NCBI GenBank assembly: GCA_019454045.1
Contig: SKCR01007812.1
Span: 186,001-250,000 of the forward strand
Source of the DNA: Zanthoxylum bungeanum
Lineage: Eukaryota > Streptophyta > Magnoliopsida > Sapindales > Rutaceae
Length of the DNA stretch: 64,000 nt
Reading direction: 5' to 3'
The notes under the pieces are model-generated. The model did no database searches, was not told the origin of the DNA, and saw nothing but the letters and a program-made list of their open reading frames with translations. Shown here in pieces: positions 46,160 to 58,257 of this stretch. Made by a program: the position numbers and the translations under genes. The stretch's first letter is position 1; every line of letters starts with the position of its first letter.

Positions 46160-47505
46160 TTAATGCTTTAATGAGGAGAGAATACCGAAACAGTCATCTT
46201 CGTTATCATCTCCAAGAGAAATAAAAGGCTGTGGCTCCCCACTACTTGAAGAGCTGGCAGCAGAAGATGCTGGTCTCGAGGCAAGGAGTTGTTGCATAAC
46301 TTGGAAATATTCCTCTTCAGACTTGGCACCTGCAAGGAGAGATTGGGCCATTGACTTCTGAGAGAGAAACGTGCTTTGGGCTTTGACATCTTCAATATTT
46401 GATTTAATATGGCCTTTAGCACAGAGCCATTGCTGGATCATGTGCTGGGTCAGTTTGGAGTCTTCATCAAATTTGGACCACCATTTAACTTTGAAAGTTC
46501 TTTGGATAAGCAAATGTGTTTCTTGAGTGTGGAATTGAAGATTCCACATCCAGACCCAAGGTAAAAAGAAATTTGTACAAAAACAAAGAAAAGGGGGAAA
46601 TCTTTTTTCTGAAGCAGAGGGAACATAATGGGTTTTGAAAAGGGTTAAACAGGATTTAGCATTAGGGGTTAGGATATCTGGGCTTGGTCCATAATAGTTC
46701 CACCAATGTTGGAACCAGTTTGGAAGGCTTTCAACAGTTATTTTGGAATTAAAGAAAAATAACCATGAATGGCTTTTCTTTGGATTTTGAACTAGGAAGG
46801 TATTGAACCACGCTTGTTGGTAATCCCAATAAGAGTAGGATAGGCTATGGTTTAATCTATTTTGGAAATTGGCAGGGAAAAATTTAGGGTTATGAAGGGG
46901 TTCTCCCCATTGTTTAGGAGAAATGACTTTAAGGATAGTGGCCGTAGTAATAGGCAGGTTCAGAATGGGCATCTGAAAGGAAAAAGTGTTTGAATTTCAC
47001 AGATTCTGTGAATTCAAGAATGTCTTGATAAAAGGATTGGGGTTTTGACAAATCCCAAGGTTTGAAAAACCAACCCTTTGGAAAAAACTTTGAAAGAGTA
47101 ATAAATGGATCAGGATTATAAAACCCATCTTCAACACTCAAAATATTTTGGTGATAGGTTTTATTATGCCAATCCGATTTTTGTGAAGGCTTTTGAGAAA
47201 TAATTTGGGAAGATGAACTTCCACTTAAAACAACTTCTTTTTGGGTTTTTGGAAAAGTAATTTCTTTGGAAGAAGACTTTTGAATTTCTTGACTTTTTGA
47301 AAAAGTTTGTAAGGCAAGAAGGAGTTCAGGAGATTTGGAAATGGATTCAATCCATTCATTTACCTGGACTTGAGAGGTAATTGCTTTGGATGAAGATTCT
47401 TCTTCTTTTCTTGGATTGTGTCAACCCAAGATTTTATAGGAATGCCTGAGGCTAGCTTTGGAATGGGTGGAGGAGATTGGGATTCTTTGTAAGGCTTTGG
47501 ACAGA
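46160..47505 (-). pseudogene. Pararetrovirus second ORF, frameshifted
   Basis: Lies after the RNase H end, where florendoviruses have a second ORF of unknown function. Readable pieces are 46929-47141 and 46160-46972, overlapping in different frames, with an upstream lysine/serine/glutamine-rich part to about 47505. The protein is tryptophan- and phenylalanine-rich in its middle and ends with a serine-rich and acidic tail (about 46170-46270). Retroviral or other enzyme motifs are absent. Assignment rests mainly on position and overall character. Breaks make it non-functional. Confidence 0.6.
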
Positions 47506-47509
47506 GGGC

Positions 47510-48800
47510 TCAATAAGCTTGGCTTTGCCAGTGTCTTTTTCGGGAAATATTGTCTGAACGAAATTCTCTGGTTAGAAAATCTGGAACATAATTTCTATCT
47601 CCTTTAATAAATTCAATTTCAAAATCAAAAACACTCAAAATTGCTTGCCATCGTGCAAAAATCTGTTTAGATGCAATGTTTTGGACATCTTTTTCTAAAA
47701 CATGTTTCGCAGCTTTATAATCAATCCTTAGCAAAAATTTTTGATTTAACAAATCACTTTGAAATTTAGATATGCAAAGAACAATAGATAAAATCTCTTT
47801 TTTAATAGTAGAATAGTTTTTCTGACAATCATTCCAATGGGCAGAAACATATTGGACTATTTGTTCTTTATCATTTTCAACTTGTTTTAGAATACCACCA
47901 TAACCTAAGTCAGACGCATCAGTTTCAACAACTTTAGGTAGACTAGGGTTAGCTAAATACAGACAAGGGATTTCTTTAACGGTATCCTTTATTAATCTAA
48001 TAGCTTTAGTGTGTTCATTAGTCCAGGGGACATGAACTTTCTTTAACCTATCATGCAAGGGTTTTGCAATCCTATTGATATTTGGACAAAAGTCTAGAAC
48101 ATAATTTAAACTTCCTAGAAATCTTTGAAGTTGGGTCTTGTCTAGAATTTTATCAGGGAATTTATCAGTAAAAGCAAGAGATCTTTCAATGGGTGTGATT
48201 GTTCCTTTGGAAATATAATGTCCTAGGAACCTAACTTTAGTCTGAAATAAAGAAATCTTTGTACTAGAAACGGCTAGGCCAGCTTTCCTAGTTACAAAAT
48301 AAAAAGTCTTTAAATGTTTGAAATGTTGATCAATATCTTTTGAGAAGATTAAAACATCATCAATATAAACAATGCAAAATTCAGTAAGGAGTAAGGGTTA
48401 TAAATGTCATTCATAATCCTTTGAAACTCAGAAGGTGCATTCTTTAAACCAAACGGCATAACCGTCCATTCAAATTGTCCAAATGGAACAGTAAAAGCAG
48501 TTTTATAACGGTCTTTTGGATGAATTTGAATTTGCCAAAAACCTGACTTCATATCAAATTTTGAAAATATGAAAGCAGAGTGAAGTTTTTGAAGCAATCT
48601 TTTTTGTTAGGTATGGGATACCTAATCCATTTTAGGGCTTTGTTTAAAGGTTTGTAATTGATCACAAGTCTTGGTGTACCTCTTTCTATTTCAGAATTTT
48701 TATTTACATAGAAAGCAGCGCAAGACCAAGGAGACCTAGACTTAACAATTAGTCCTTTAGACTCTAAATCTTTGATTCATTCCTACAATGTTTTTCTAAG
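47510..48800 (-). pseudogene. Pararetrovirus reverse transcriptase-RNase H, broken
   Basis: 47510-48058 is an RNase H domain (ETDASDLGYGG with catalytic Asp; DFEIEFIKGDRNYVPD at its end). 48349-48597 carries RT motifs FDMKSGFWQI and MPFGLKNAPSEFQR; the YIDD active-site motif is readable at about 48352-48363 but in another frame, showing a frameshift just before it. The RT fingers region to 48800 is also interrupted. Sequence type is Caulimoviridae rather than copia or gypsy. In the virus these copy pregenomic RNA to DNA; this copy is dead. Confidence 0.88.
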
Positions 48801-48807
48801 TCCATAT

Positions 48808-49640
48808 TCATTTGAATAGGTCTAGCTTTAGTAGGGATTTTTTTTCATCAAAAGAGGACTCATAAGGAAGATCTATCAAATGTTGCTTCCTACTCCAAAA
48901 AGCAGAAGGTAGATCAGCACAGATTTCTTTCTCAATTAAAACTTTGAAATCATTAATCTTTTGTTTTACAAAATTAGTTTGTAATTGTTTTTCAAGTCTT
49001 TCAAAATTTAAATCCTTTTTTAAATAAAGTAAGTCATTTTGTTTTTTCTTTATCAAAACACTAACATGGTTCTGGTAAACAGAACAAGCTTTTACAATAT
49101 TCAAATTTCTCGTTTTGGGTTTTTCAATAAAGGAAACTAAATTTAATTTTTTATTTTTTGCTTTAAAGGTTATACCATCATAATTAACGGTGTAGGAGTA
49201 AGGAGTAATGAGTTTATGAAAGGAGTTCCAAGGATAACAGCATGATGTATATCATTTGTTAACAAAAAGGAAGTCCTGAATTCAAAACCATCATTTGGGA
49301 TTGAAGCATCTACTTTGGAAGAAATTTTTAATTTTGAATTATTTGCGGCAGAAAGTCTTTCATGTGTTTTTTTATGAAATCTATTAGGGATAATAATTTC
49401 TTTTATGCAATTTAAATCAGCACCTGTGTCAAACAAGGCAACTGTGTCAATTTGGAAATCTGATGATGAGAGGATTAAAGTAATCCAAATTAAATATTTT
49501 CTTGTTGTCACTTGTTTTAGAACAAAAAGGAAATCATTTGGAATTGGTTCTTTGCTATCAAGGTTTTGGATCTCAGTCTCATCATTTTCAGAATCTGGAT
49601 CTTTTTCTGAGTTTCCTTCCAACTGACCTTTAAGAAGAAG
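48808..49640 (-). pseudogene. Pararetrovirus protease region
   Basis: 49170-49622 is a pepsin-like aspartic protease domain with FDTGADLNC as the active site and an ILGTPF motif near its end. 48808-49104 is a charged linker leading to RT. The two frames do not connect without a shift. In the intact virus protease releases the domains of the polyprotein. Confidence 0.82.
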
Positions 49641-51060
49641 TTGGATGGTTTCAGAATCATTTTTCTTTTTTCTTTTAAATCTTTTATTTCAAACTTTATT
49701 TCCTGAATTTCTTTTTGAAGGTCTTGAAAACTGGGTGTATCTTTTTTATTTTTCTTTTTACTTAGGATCTGAGTAAGATCATAAGTATTCTGTTTTAAAA
49801 CAGGAGTTTTGGAAGATTCTCCTTTGTCAAAAGTTTTTAGAAGTTTATCAAGATATTCTCTTTGTAAATCAGGATTTGAAATATGTTTTACAATATCAAG
49901 AAAAGTTTCTTGTTCTTTAGTTAAAACATTAAGTTTCTTATTCTTTAAGTAAGAATCTGTGTCCGAATCACTATTGCTTTGACTAGAAGTATCTGAGTCA
50001 ATTAACTCATCTATTGTAAGGTTCAGAATTTCCTGTTACTGAAGATTCAGACTCAGAAGACTCAATAAGAAGATTTGTTATTTTGGAAAGAATTTCTTCA
50101 CTGAGATCAAGTTCATGAAGTTTTTTGTTCATTCTACAATATTTTGCAGTATGTCCTTTCTTCCCACATTTATAACAAGTAGCTTCCTTATAATGAAAGT
50201 GGGGTTTGGTTTAGAAGTGTAAGGTTTTCTATTGGACTTTTATAAGGTTTTGAAGGCTTCTTATAGAAGTTTTCTTTAGGACTAGGATAAGATCTTTTAA
50301 ACTTTCTAGAACCGTAATTCTTTTTGTAAGGTTTTGAAGAACATTTTCCTTCACAATCTTTGGAGGTACTAGTTTTGAAAGGATCATAGTTGAACTGTTT
50401 ACAAAAACTACCTAGTTCTTGCTTAGATTTCCTAAGCTCCCATTTTAGGCGTTTCTGTAATTTCAAGTCTTGGCAAATCTTTAAACCTTCCTTATTGATG
50501 AAACTAACTAACTCACCATAAGTAAGTCTATCATAAGGGATGAGGTTGTCATAGAGGGCTTTAATGGAATTTCTAACTTTTTCACCTAAGGGTAGGTAAA
50601 CCAGCAAGGAATTTTTCTTTCCAAGTTATATTATTAGCATCATCTCTTAGAAAGAGTCGTGTAAAGAAGGTGGTTTTATAATTTTGGAATTCACTAAGCT
50701 TTCTACATCTTAAGTTATGTAGTAGCTCAGCATTTTTATCACGTAGGTGAGAGGGGTCACCTATGAAATGGAGAGAAATGGTCAAAATTAAAGTAGCAAC
50801 AGCATCTTGAATAGGACTGTTATATTCATCTAGAATAGGAACATTGTCTTCATCTGTTTGAATAGCATTCAAGACATCTAACTGTTGTTGTCTGGTGAGA
50901 AGATGATCCCACCATCCTTTAAGTTGACCGGTAAAACCTGCAACGAGAATCTCTGCTATTGCTTTATCAGAGGTTCCTGTTTGGGTTTTGTAGGCATTTG
51001 CTGCCATGGTCATTTGTTGTAATAGGCTAAGAATATTATATTCAGACATTCCATCTATAT
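49641..51060 (-). pseudogene. Pararetrovirus coat protein region, broken
   Basis: Readable pieces 50582-51049 and 50188-50607 overlap in different frames. The first has a capsid-like WWDHLLTRQQQ stretch; the second is Lys-rich and leads to a CCHC zinc finger, which is intact in the left copy (43670-43715) but damaged here by a frameshift near 50195-50210. An acidic serine/glutamate-rich linker follows (about 49990-50100). Confidence 0.8.
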
Positions 51061-53135
51061 TCCATTCATAGACAGAAGATGCATTAAACCGGGACTGGCT
51101 TATTGCACTAGGCCTATTATCAACGGCTAAATCAGGAGGAGAAGTAGCAGGAAGTGCTAATTCCCAATGAACTTTGTTGACTTTAGAACAGGTTTGGATT
51201 TTTCTCGAAAAGCTTCTATGTCTGAAGAAGCTATAGTAGAAGTATCATCTAAATCTAGAACTCCTATTCTACTACTAGATTGGGGAGTATCTAGGGCAAT
51301 ATCAATTTTCTTTTTTGAAGAGGAAGATGATGTTTCTATCCTATCCAATTGTTCTTTAATAGCTCTAACAAAGTCAGATTTTGACTCATGGACAAGCTTC
51401 TGACTATCTTTAGAAACCTGGAATGGTTCAAAAATAGGCTTTTTAAGTTTCTTGTCTTCGTCAATTTTAATAGCTTTAAAGGGGAAACAGTGATTGTAGA
51501 TTGTTGGATTTGACTTTCTAGTCTAGTCAACTGTTTTCCTATTGTATTAAGATTAGTATTACAAAAATTATTCTGTTGGATAATACTATCTAAGTCTTTA
51601 TCAGTGTCATTGGCTCTATGTATCTTTAAAGGTGAGGCTTTAATCTGAACTGGAGGTTCACCATGGTCTATAGTTATGTTTCTCAAGGGAGGGTGTTCAG
51701 ATTCAATGGTTCTATCACTATCAGAAAGATTCCATTGTGGAATTTTCTTTCTAATGGTAATGGGATTTGATTCTTTAAAAGGGTAAGAAATGTCATTTTC
51801 AGAAGTGTACATTTCAAACCAATCAAAGAACGTAATGTGGACTTTATGCAAGTTTATAAATTCATAGTAGATTTCTTGAACTTGTTTTCTTTGGTTTAGA
51901 AAGTGGTTAAAAAACCAAAGTCTTTTTTCTTTATTCAAATCAGAATAAAAATCTTTGTGCAAAGAGGCTTTATCCAATTGAAATCTTTTTGCAGGACATT
52001 TATGACATTTTCCGTGACAGCAGAAAATGTTGAAGTTGGAGAGTTGGGGGAGAAGGGTCATTCTCCTCTTTACTTTGTTCATGTTGAGTACTAGTGTAGA
52101 TAGGGTGAGGGATACTAGTAGAATAATCAACAGAACGTATAGAAGAACTAGGGATATCCGAAGTGGAAAACCTAGGTTGATCTTTGTATGACAGGTTCGG
52201 GATTTTGGAGAATTTTCTTTCTAGGGAGGGAATACTAGAAACAGATTCTAAATCACAGAACCTAGATGAAGTATTTCTTCTGAAAGATAATCTGACTTTT
52301 CCATCAGAATACTGAGTCACATTTTGTAACTCTGTATTTGGCTCAAGTTGTTTTGGAATCACTGGTTCAGTGGCTCCTTCTAGAATCCATTCATCAGGAA
52401 GGTTGATATCTTTCCATTGGATGGGTCTAGGAATGACAGTGTTTGATTTTGAGAGGTCAGTCTGCAAAAGGAGAGTTTCATCCTTTTTTGACTGGAGTTT
52501 ATGTTGCGTATTAAACGCAGAATGCATAGCTTTGTAGGAGATCTTGTAGATCAAGGAACAAACAGGGATTGATCCTTCAAACATATGGTAATTATGGGTT
52601 TTGATTTGAAGAATCATGCTTTTGAGGATATTTTTATCTTGTAAGGAGACTGTAATGTTTGGGTAACAGTCAAAAGAAATAGGACCTTTACAGAGACTTG
52701 ATTCAATACTACTGAGTAAAGAATCATCAAAAGAGATGAATCTGCCATCTCTTAGAACTGCTAAGATGGAGGTATCTAAGCCTTCTTTTGTGAGGGGCTT
52801 TATTCCAACTTGGATTAAACCAACATGCACATAATTAAATTTTTTATCTCTTAAATGTTTTAGAGCATGTTCAGAAAATAATTTAATTGTCTCAAAAGGT
52901 TTTGTAAGAGTAATATCACGTTCTTCAGTCTTTATGATATAATCTGTTTTTAGAAAATCAAGCCTTTTAGTTTATAAATCGTATCTTTAGAAATCTTTGG
53001 TAATTTCCAGCAGTCAATGGCTTTATCAAAATCTTCAATTATAAATTCTTCTGAGTTCACTATATTCTTTGAAATACTAGTCTTATCAGTAGAAGAGCTA
53101 GACAAAGAGGAGGTTCTACAGAGTAGAGATTCCAT
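51061..53135 (-). pseudogene. Pararetrovirus movement protein and linker, broken
   Basis: The N-terminal end of the polyprotein. 52950-53135 starts at ATG 53133-53135; 52000-52830 is the core of a 30K-type cell-to-cell movement protein (GLIQVGIKPLTKEGLDTSIL, then LRDGRFISFDDSLL); 51336-52130 and 51157-51348 are the following linker with coiled-coil-like and serine-rich parts. Frameshifts lie near 52960, 52000-52130 and 51340. The corresponding left fragment at 44317-44862 has different breaks. Movement, coat, protease, RT and RNase H in one direction fit a florendovirus or petuvirus polyprotein. Confidence 0.85.
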
Positions 53136-53300
53136 GAGAAACTAAGCTTTTAAACTAAGACTTATGAGTTTGCCTACAGGTATGGGTTACTGCCCTAAGC
53201 GGAATCCTATCCTAAACGGGACTTACAACCAGTAAAAATTCAACAAACACACAGGAGATAATTTAAAAGAAAGAAATCATACAATCTTTACAATTTTTGT
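53136..53300 (-). other. Pararetrovirus leader and right boundary
   Basis: Upstream of the movement protein start, matched in reverse by 44153-44316. Homology between the two copies ends at about 53300, which I take as the right limit of recognisable virus DNA. No target duplication is expected for such integrations. Confidence 0.6.
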
Positions 53301-56183
53301 AATTTATTTTTCTTTTGGTAACAAAATTATGTGTGTTTTTATTCAAATCACGAGTAACTAATTTCGTTCTGTTGGGGCAAAGAGTGAAGCTTTTAATATG
53401 AAAATATAGATTAATCTCACTTATATTATAATATATAAATTGTAATATAATGATTAATATTTAATTTAAATCTGGATTAATCATTGACAAATTTTGTTAC
53501 CGCCTATATGGCTGGTTTTTATTTATTTGACATAAATTAATTGAGTGATAATGCTAATTTATATATATTATAAAAAGTGAGATTTCTAAATTTGAAATAT
53601 TAAAAGTGAATCATCTAACCCCAAATATTTTATTTTATTGTTGCAGTCCAATTTAAAAATTTTCAATCACTTCAAACAACTCAATCTTTTTATTTTCACT
53701 CAAATTATTATTTCATTTTACTAAATCTATTCCATGTGGATCGATCCCGGACTTACCGGATTATTTTATTACTTCGACACTCTTATACTTTGGAGTAAAA
53801 AACCATTTTGTTAGCGTATTAGCCCGCCCATTATATACGCGCACACATATATATTATTCTTTATATCTTATAATAATAAATACATCATAACTTGGCGGTA
53901 ATTATACAACACCTTCAACTCTTGAAGTCAAGAGAATTTTTGAACTTAAGAGTTCAAGTCACACAAATTACATAGATTTGTAAAATTATAAATATAGATT
54001 ATGTGGGCTTAGGCTAGGCCCACAGTTGGATGATTCTATGTGTGGGGCCTACTTATGGTGGCGACATTAAATATAATTATTGATAATTATATATATTTTA
54101 ATAATATTTTATTTAACTTTTTTTTTTTTTTTTTGTAACTTAATAGTTAGATTGTTTGAAGCATGATCTAATTGATACAAATACTAATTGAATTATTCTC
54201 ATAGTACTACTTCTGGAAATTTAAAAAAATTAAACTGTAGAATTAAAATCAAAATCGTTCTTGTGTGTTCACATGCATATGTTTTGAGGTCGTGCCTCAA
54301 CATGTTAGCTAAACTTCCTTGTGATTTAACAACACTTCCCCAATTAACAAAATAATTAAACTTTAAATATTGTTAACAACCACATTAACGACGAAAAAAT
54401 AATTAATTACATGGTTTGGTTTTGCAAAATTCAAATAGAAGTCGAGTTTGATTTTATAAGTTTTGAAAGTGATTTTTTTTTATTAACTCGATTTTAATTA
54501 ATAAAAATCTGAAAACAAACTTATAATGACAATTATTTGTATAAATTTTTAACAGTAATATAATTTTATACATGCAAGCAAATGATTCGCTGTTCCATTA
54601 TTGATGAATATGTGCTTGCCCACTTTATTTTGATGGCTTTTGTATTTTTGATTCCACTTTCATGTGCGAAACCGAACAATATTTAATTAGAAAAAGAGAC
54701 ATATCACATTATATATACTTCGAAGTTCGAATCACAACTTGTTATATATATATATATTTTCTCAATTCCTTTACTTTGTTTTATTTTCTATAAATAATAA
54801 TATTCACTTCATTTTCTCTTGATACGTTTTTGCACTAAAAGGAAAATTTATCTCATTAATGCTGCATTCAAGCTAATTTTGTAAAATAAGGATCCTCTCT
54901 TGATTTTCTATTTTGATAAAAAAACACATTATTAAAAGATAAACGTAATGTTTTAATAAAGAACATTCAACTTGATATTAAATGAAAATATATTATTGTA
55001 ATTAAAATTCGAGAATTTCTACCTCCCTGTTGATAATTATTTAGCTCAATTCTACACATATACCCGAACTAGAAAATAATCATACTTTTTTAAAGGATAG
55101 TCGTTTAAAGTATCATATGCTCTAGAATTTTTGTAGTTCACGGATGCACATCTAGATATTTTGGATTTGATGGTATCGAAAGTAATAAAGTATTGCCAAA
55201 ATATAATATAATTCCAAGGAAAAAAAAATAAAATTTTATAATTTTAATTAGGATGCAAACAAAATGGAACAAGTGAACCAAAAAATATATTGAACCATGA
55301 CCCATCATCAAATGATGGAAGAAAAATTGTACTTGATCAAAAGAATAAAAAAAGAATAAAAACCATCACAATTTTGTTGGCTCGTTTTCATGTAAATTAA
55401 TGAGAGGGGACATCATGAGCGAATTTCATACACATAATATTTTATCCGAAGAAAGAGAAATCGATTCCACAAACAAGGCTTTCCTAAGCAAAAAAAAAAA
55501 AAAAAAAAAAAAGAAAGAAAGAAAGAAAAGATTCTGCTCATTTTCTTTTTGTTCCGATTCATAATCCTGGTCCAAATTTTGGCATGGGACAAATTTTGCA
55601 ATAATGAAATGTGATTCCAAAAAAAAAAAAAAAAAGCCTAAATGGGTTATGGACCATTGATGGATTCGTGTGAAGCTTGCTTGGGTTGCTAACATAAATG
55701 AATTTAGAGTACATGAATGTTTATTAATTTTTAAGAAGAGTTTTAAAAAAATAATTAATTATTGCACTCCTCCAAAAATATTAATTGAACTTAAGAGTAC
55801 ATAAAGTATGGAGTTGGATTATTGCACTCCTCCAAAAGTCTTTTAAACCTTTTTTAAGATATAAGTCATGTTTGGTATTTGTGCTCTCTAAAAGTATAAA
55901 TATGTTTGGTATTTTGTGGTTTGATACGTGATAGATGATAAAATTAGATTTTGATTAATTATTTAATTTTTAAATGTTTGGTTAATTATAAAAAATTAAG
56001 ATAAGTTATAGTGAAATTTTTAAAAAAAATAGAGTTTCGTAAAAAATCATATTTGTAGCTTTTACTCATCAATTTTTTTAAAAAAGAATCATATTTATTT
56101 TATTAGCTAAAACATTTTCATACATCATCATTTATTAATCACACGCTTTATTCACCGTCACCTTTTTCATCATAATATCAAAT
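53301..56183. other. Intergenic, no gene seen
   Basis: AT-rich, with poly-A/T runs (54119-54134, 55491-55512, 55619-55635). The minus-strand frames at 55413-55695 are read-through of poly-A runs. Nothing else recognised. Confidence 0.5.
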
Positions 56184-56823
56184 ATAGCAATATGATATTG
56201 GACACCATCTATCTCCATAATGGTATGATGATACTGTCCACTTTGAGCCTAAGTCCTCATTGATTTATTCTTGGGTTATATCCAAAAGGCCTCATACTAA
56301 TGAAGATATATGTCCATCCTTATATGCCAATGATCTTCTCAATTTCTAACCAATGTGGGACTTTGAGATTTTGTTTGCTCACAACAATCTCCCTCTCGAA
56401 CAAAGACCACCGCGCCTCCCCTCAAACGATCATTCATTCGTCCACTCTAGCCCAAACCAACTCCTCTTCACCGTGTTGGGATTAGGACACATCCATGAAG
56501 ACTGGAGCACACTGCCTATTTAACCGAGCACATTCACATATCACGATCGGGGCTCATCACCTTTTTGTTATGCATTCCGAGGATTCATCCACATGGCTAA
56601 CTCCAGGACATGGCTTGATACCATTTGTGAGGAATATTGGACACCACCTATCTCCACATTGGTATGATATTGTCCACTTTGGGCCTAAGCCCCCGTGGAT
56701 TTGCTCTTGGGTTCTACCCAAAAAGGCCTCATACTAATGAAGATACATGTCCATCCTTATATGCCAATGATCTTCCTCATTTCTAACCAATGTGAGATTT
56801 TAGGACTTTGTTTGCTCACAACA
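56184..56823 (-). mobile_element. TRIM (terminal-repeat retrotransposon in miniature)
   Basis: Two direct repeats of about 200 bp (56184-56386 and 56626-56823) flank a 239-bp non-coding centre. Target duplication CAAAT at 56179-56183 and 56824-56828. On the minus strand a primer site TGGTATCAAGC (plus 56613-56623) follows the right LTR and a polypurine tract GAGAGGGAGAT (plus ~56387-56397) precedes the left LTR, whose start TGTTGTGAGC is intact. The outer left end is mutated. No coding capacity; moved in trans. Confidence 0.88.
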
Positions 56824-56828
56824 CAAAT

Positions 56829-57269
56829 TCGGCTATTTTTTGATTTCATTTTGTTTGATTTTTTGGAACCGAACACATCCGAATGATAAAACCAAATCAA
56901 ATCGAACCAAATTAAATTCAATTCGAATTTGGTTCGGTTTTATTATTCAGTTTGGGTTCGGGTTACCCATATGAAACTGAACAAATAAAGGAATACACGG
57001 AACAAAGCCCACATAAAATGGAACAAAAGAAGCAACAAATGGGAAATGAAGATGACATCAATTTCTTCAATATGAAACTATAAGAAGCATTTAGGTTTTT
57101 AGGTATAGGTAAATTGCATGATTATATTTTGGCTTTGGGTTTTATATTTTGTGATTCTCTGATCACTGAAGAGTGTTTTGTAAAGAAAAATAAATACTCT
57201 TTATTACTACAAAAATAGAATTTACAAGTATTACAAAACTTATACAAAAAATCTCACACAATAACTACA
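56829..57269 (-). repeat. hAT-like remnant and LTR-like remnant
   Basis: About 56865-57000 has AACCGAAC / GGTTCGGTT motifs of an old hAT-type MITE. About 57150-57269, read on the minus strand together with 63437-63545 beyond the copia insertion, resembles an LTR R-U5: TATA-like CTATAAATT, then 'gtgtgagattttttgtataa', 'aataaagagtattta'. The copia element has split it. Confidence 0.4.
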
Positions 57270-57617
57270 TGTTGAAGCCAACACATACAATGCATGCATG
57301 CAGACAGCAAATTGCAAGCTGCAGAAGATATCAAAAGCATCGAAAGTAAGAGTTGACAAAGTTGGCATGGTAAGCTGGCAACAAAACGTGTCCAAGGCGT
57401 GTGACTCTGTTTACGCGTCTTGGGCACTATAAAATGGGGCTTTGAGAACCATTGTTATCATCCCAGAACTCATAAGTGAGTGTATAATAGAGAGTAAAAT
57501 GTTTGAGAGTTTTTTTTGTAAAATTTGGATTTGTAAGTTTTGTAATTCTTTGTTAAGTGAGAAATAAAGAAGAGTTTTCTCTCAATTCACCTCTATTGTG
57601 TGTGTTTCAACACAACA
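57270..57617 (+). repeat. 5' LTR of the Tnt1-like element
   Basis: 348 bp with TATA box 'cactataaaa' at 57425-57434 and 'aataaaga' near 57564 as a likely polyadenylation signal. Confidence 0.92.
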
Positions 57618-58257
57618 AGTAGTATCAGTAGCTAAGGTTACTCGGAGGGATCCCGAAACTCAGAAACAGAGGTTCGGTTCGGAAAGTCGGTTCCGACGAA
57701 AGTTGTCGAACAGAGGTTCCAGTTAGCCGCACGCGCCAACCAGCAGCTGCTCCACGTGCGTCCACTCGCACTCGCGCCTCACGCGCCAGCGGAAGGAAGA
57801 AGACTTCGAGTCAGCCGCCACGTCAGCATCCAGCAGCGCCCAGTCAGCGCCACATCAGCGCACAGTCAGCGACACGTCAGCAGGTCACGCACAGTCAACA
57901 ACCCAGTCAGCAGTCCACGTCAACAGACCAGTCAGCAGCCACATGTGCATCCAGTCAGCGCCACGTGTCTGCCACGTCAGCAATTTCCGGGTAAATTTCA
58001 GATAGGTCCCTGAATTTTTTGGAAATTACATTTTGGCACATATACTTTTTAGAAATTGCATTTTAGTCTCTGAACTTTTCCGTAATTGCACTTTGGCCCC
58101 TGAACTTTTGGAAATTGCACTTTGACCCCTGTAATTTTTGAAATTTGTAATTTGGTCATTGTGTCGGATTTTGACAAACGAAATGTAATTTCCACCATTT
58201 TGACCATTTCGGACGCAACGGTGAGCTTCGTTTTTTGGAATTTTGCTTAGAATTTTT
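57618..58257 (+). other. Repetitive leader of the Tnt1-like element
   Basis: About 57825-57985 is GC-rich with many CAGTCAGC and CCACGTCAGC motifs. About 58017-58165 consists of four ~35-bp imperfect units of the type 'aattgcactttggcccctga'. No gene; the open frame at 57756-58013 follows the repeats. Confidence 0.7.
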
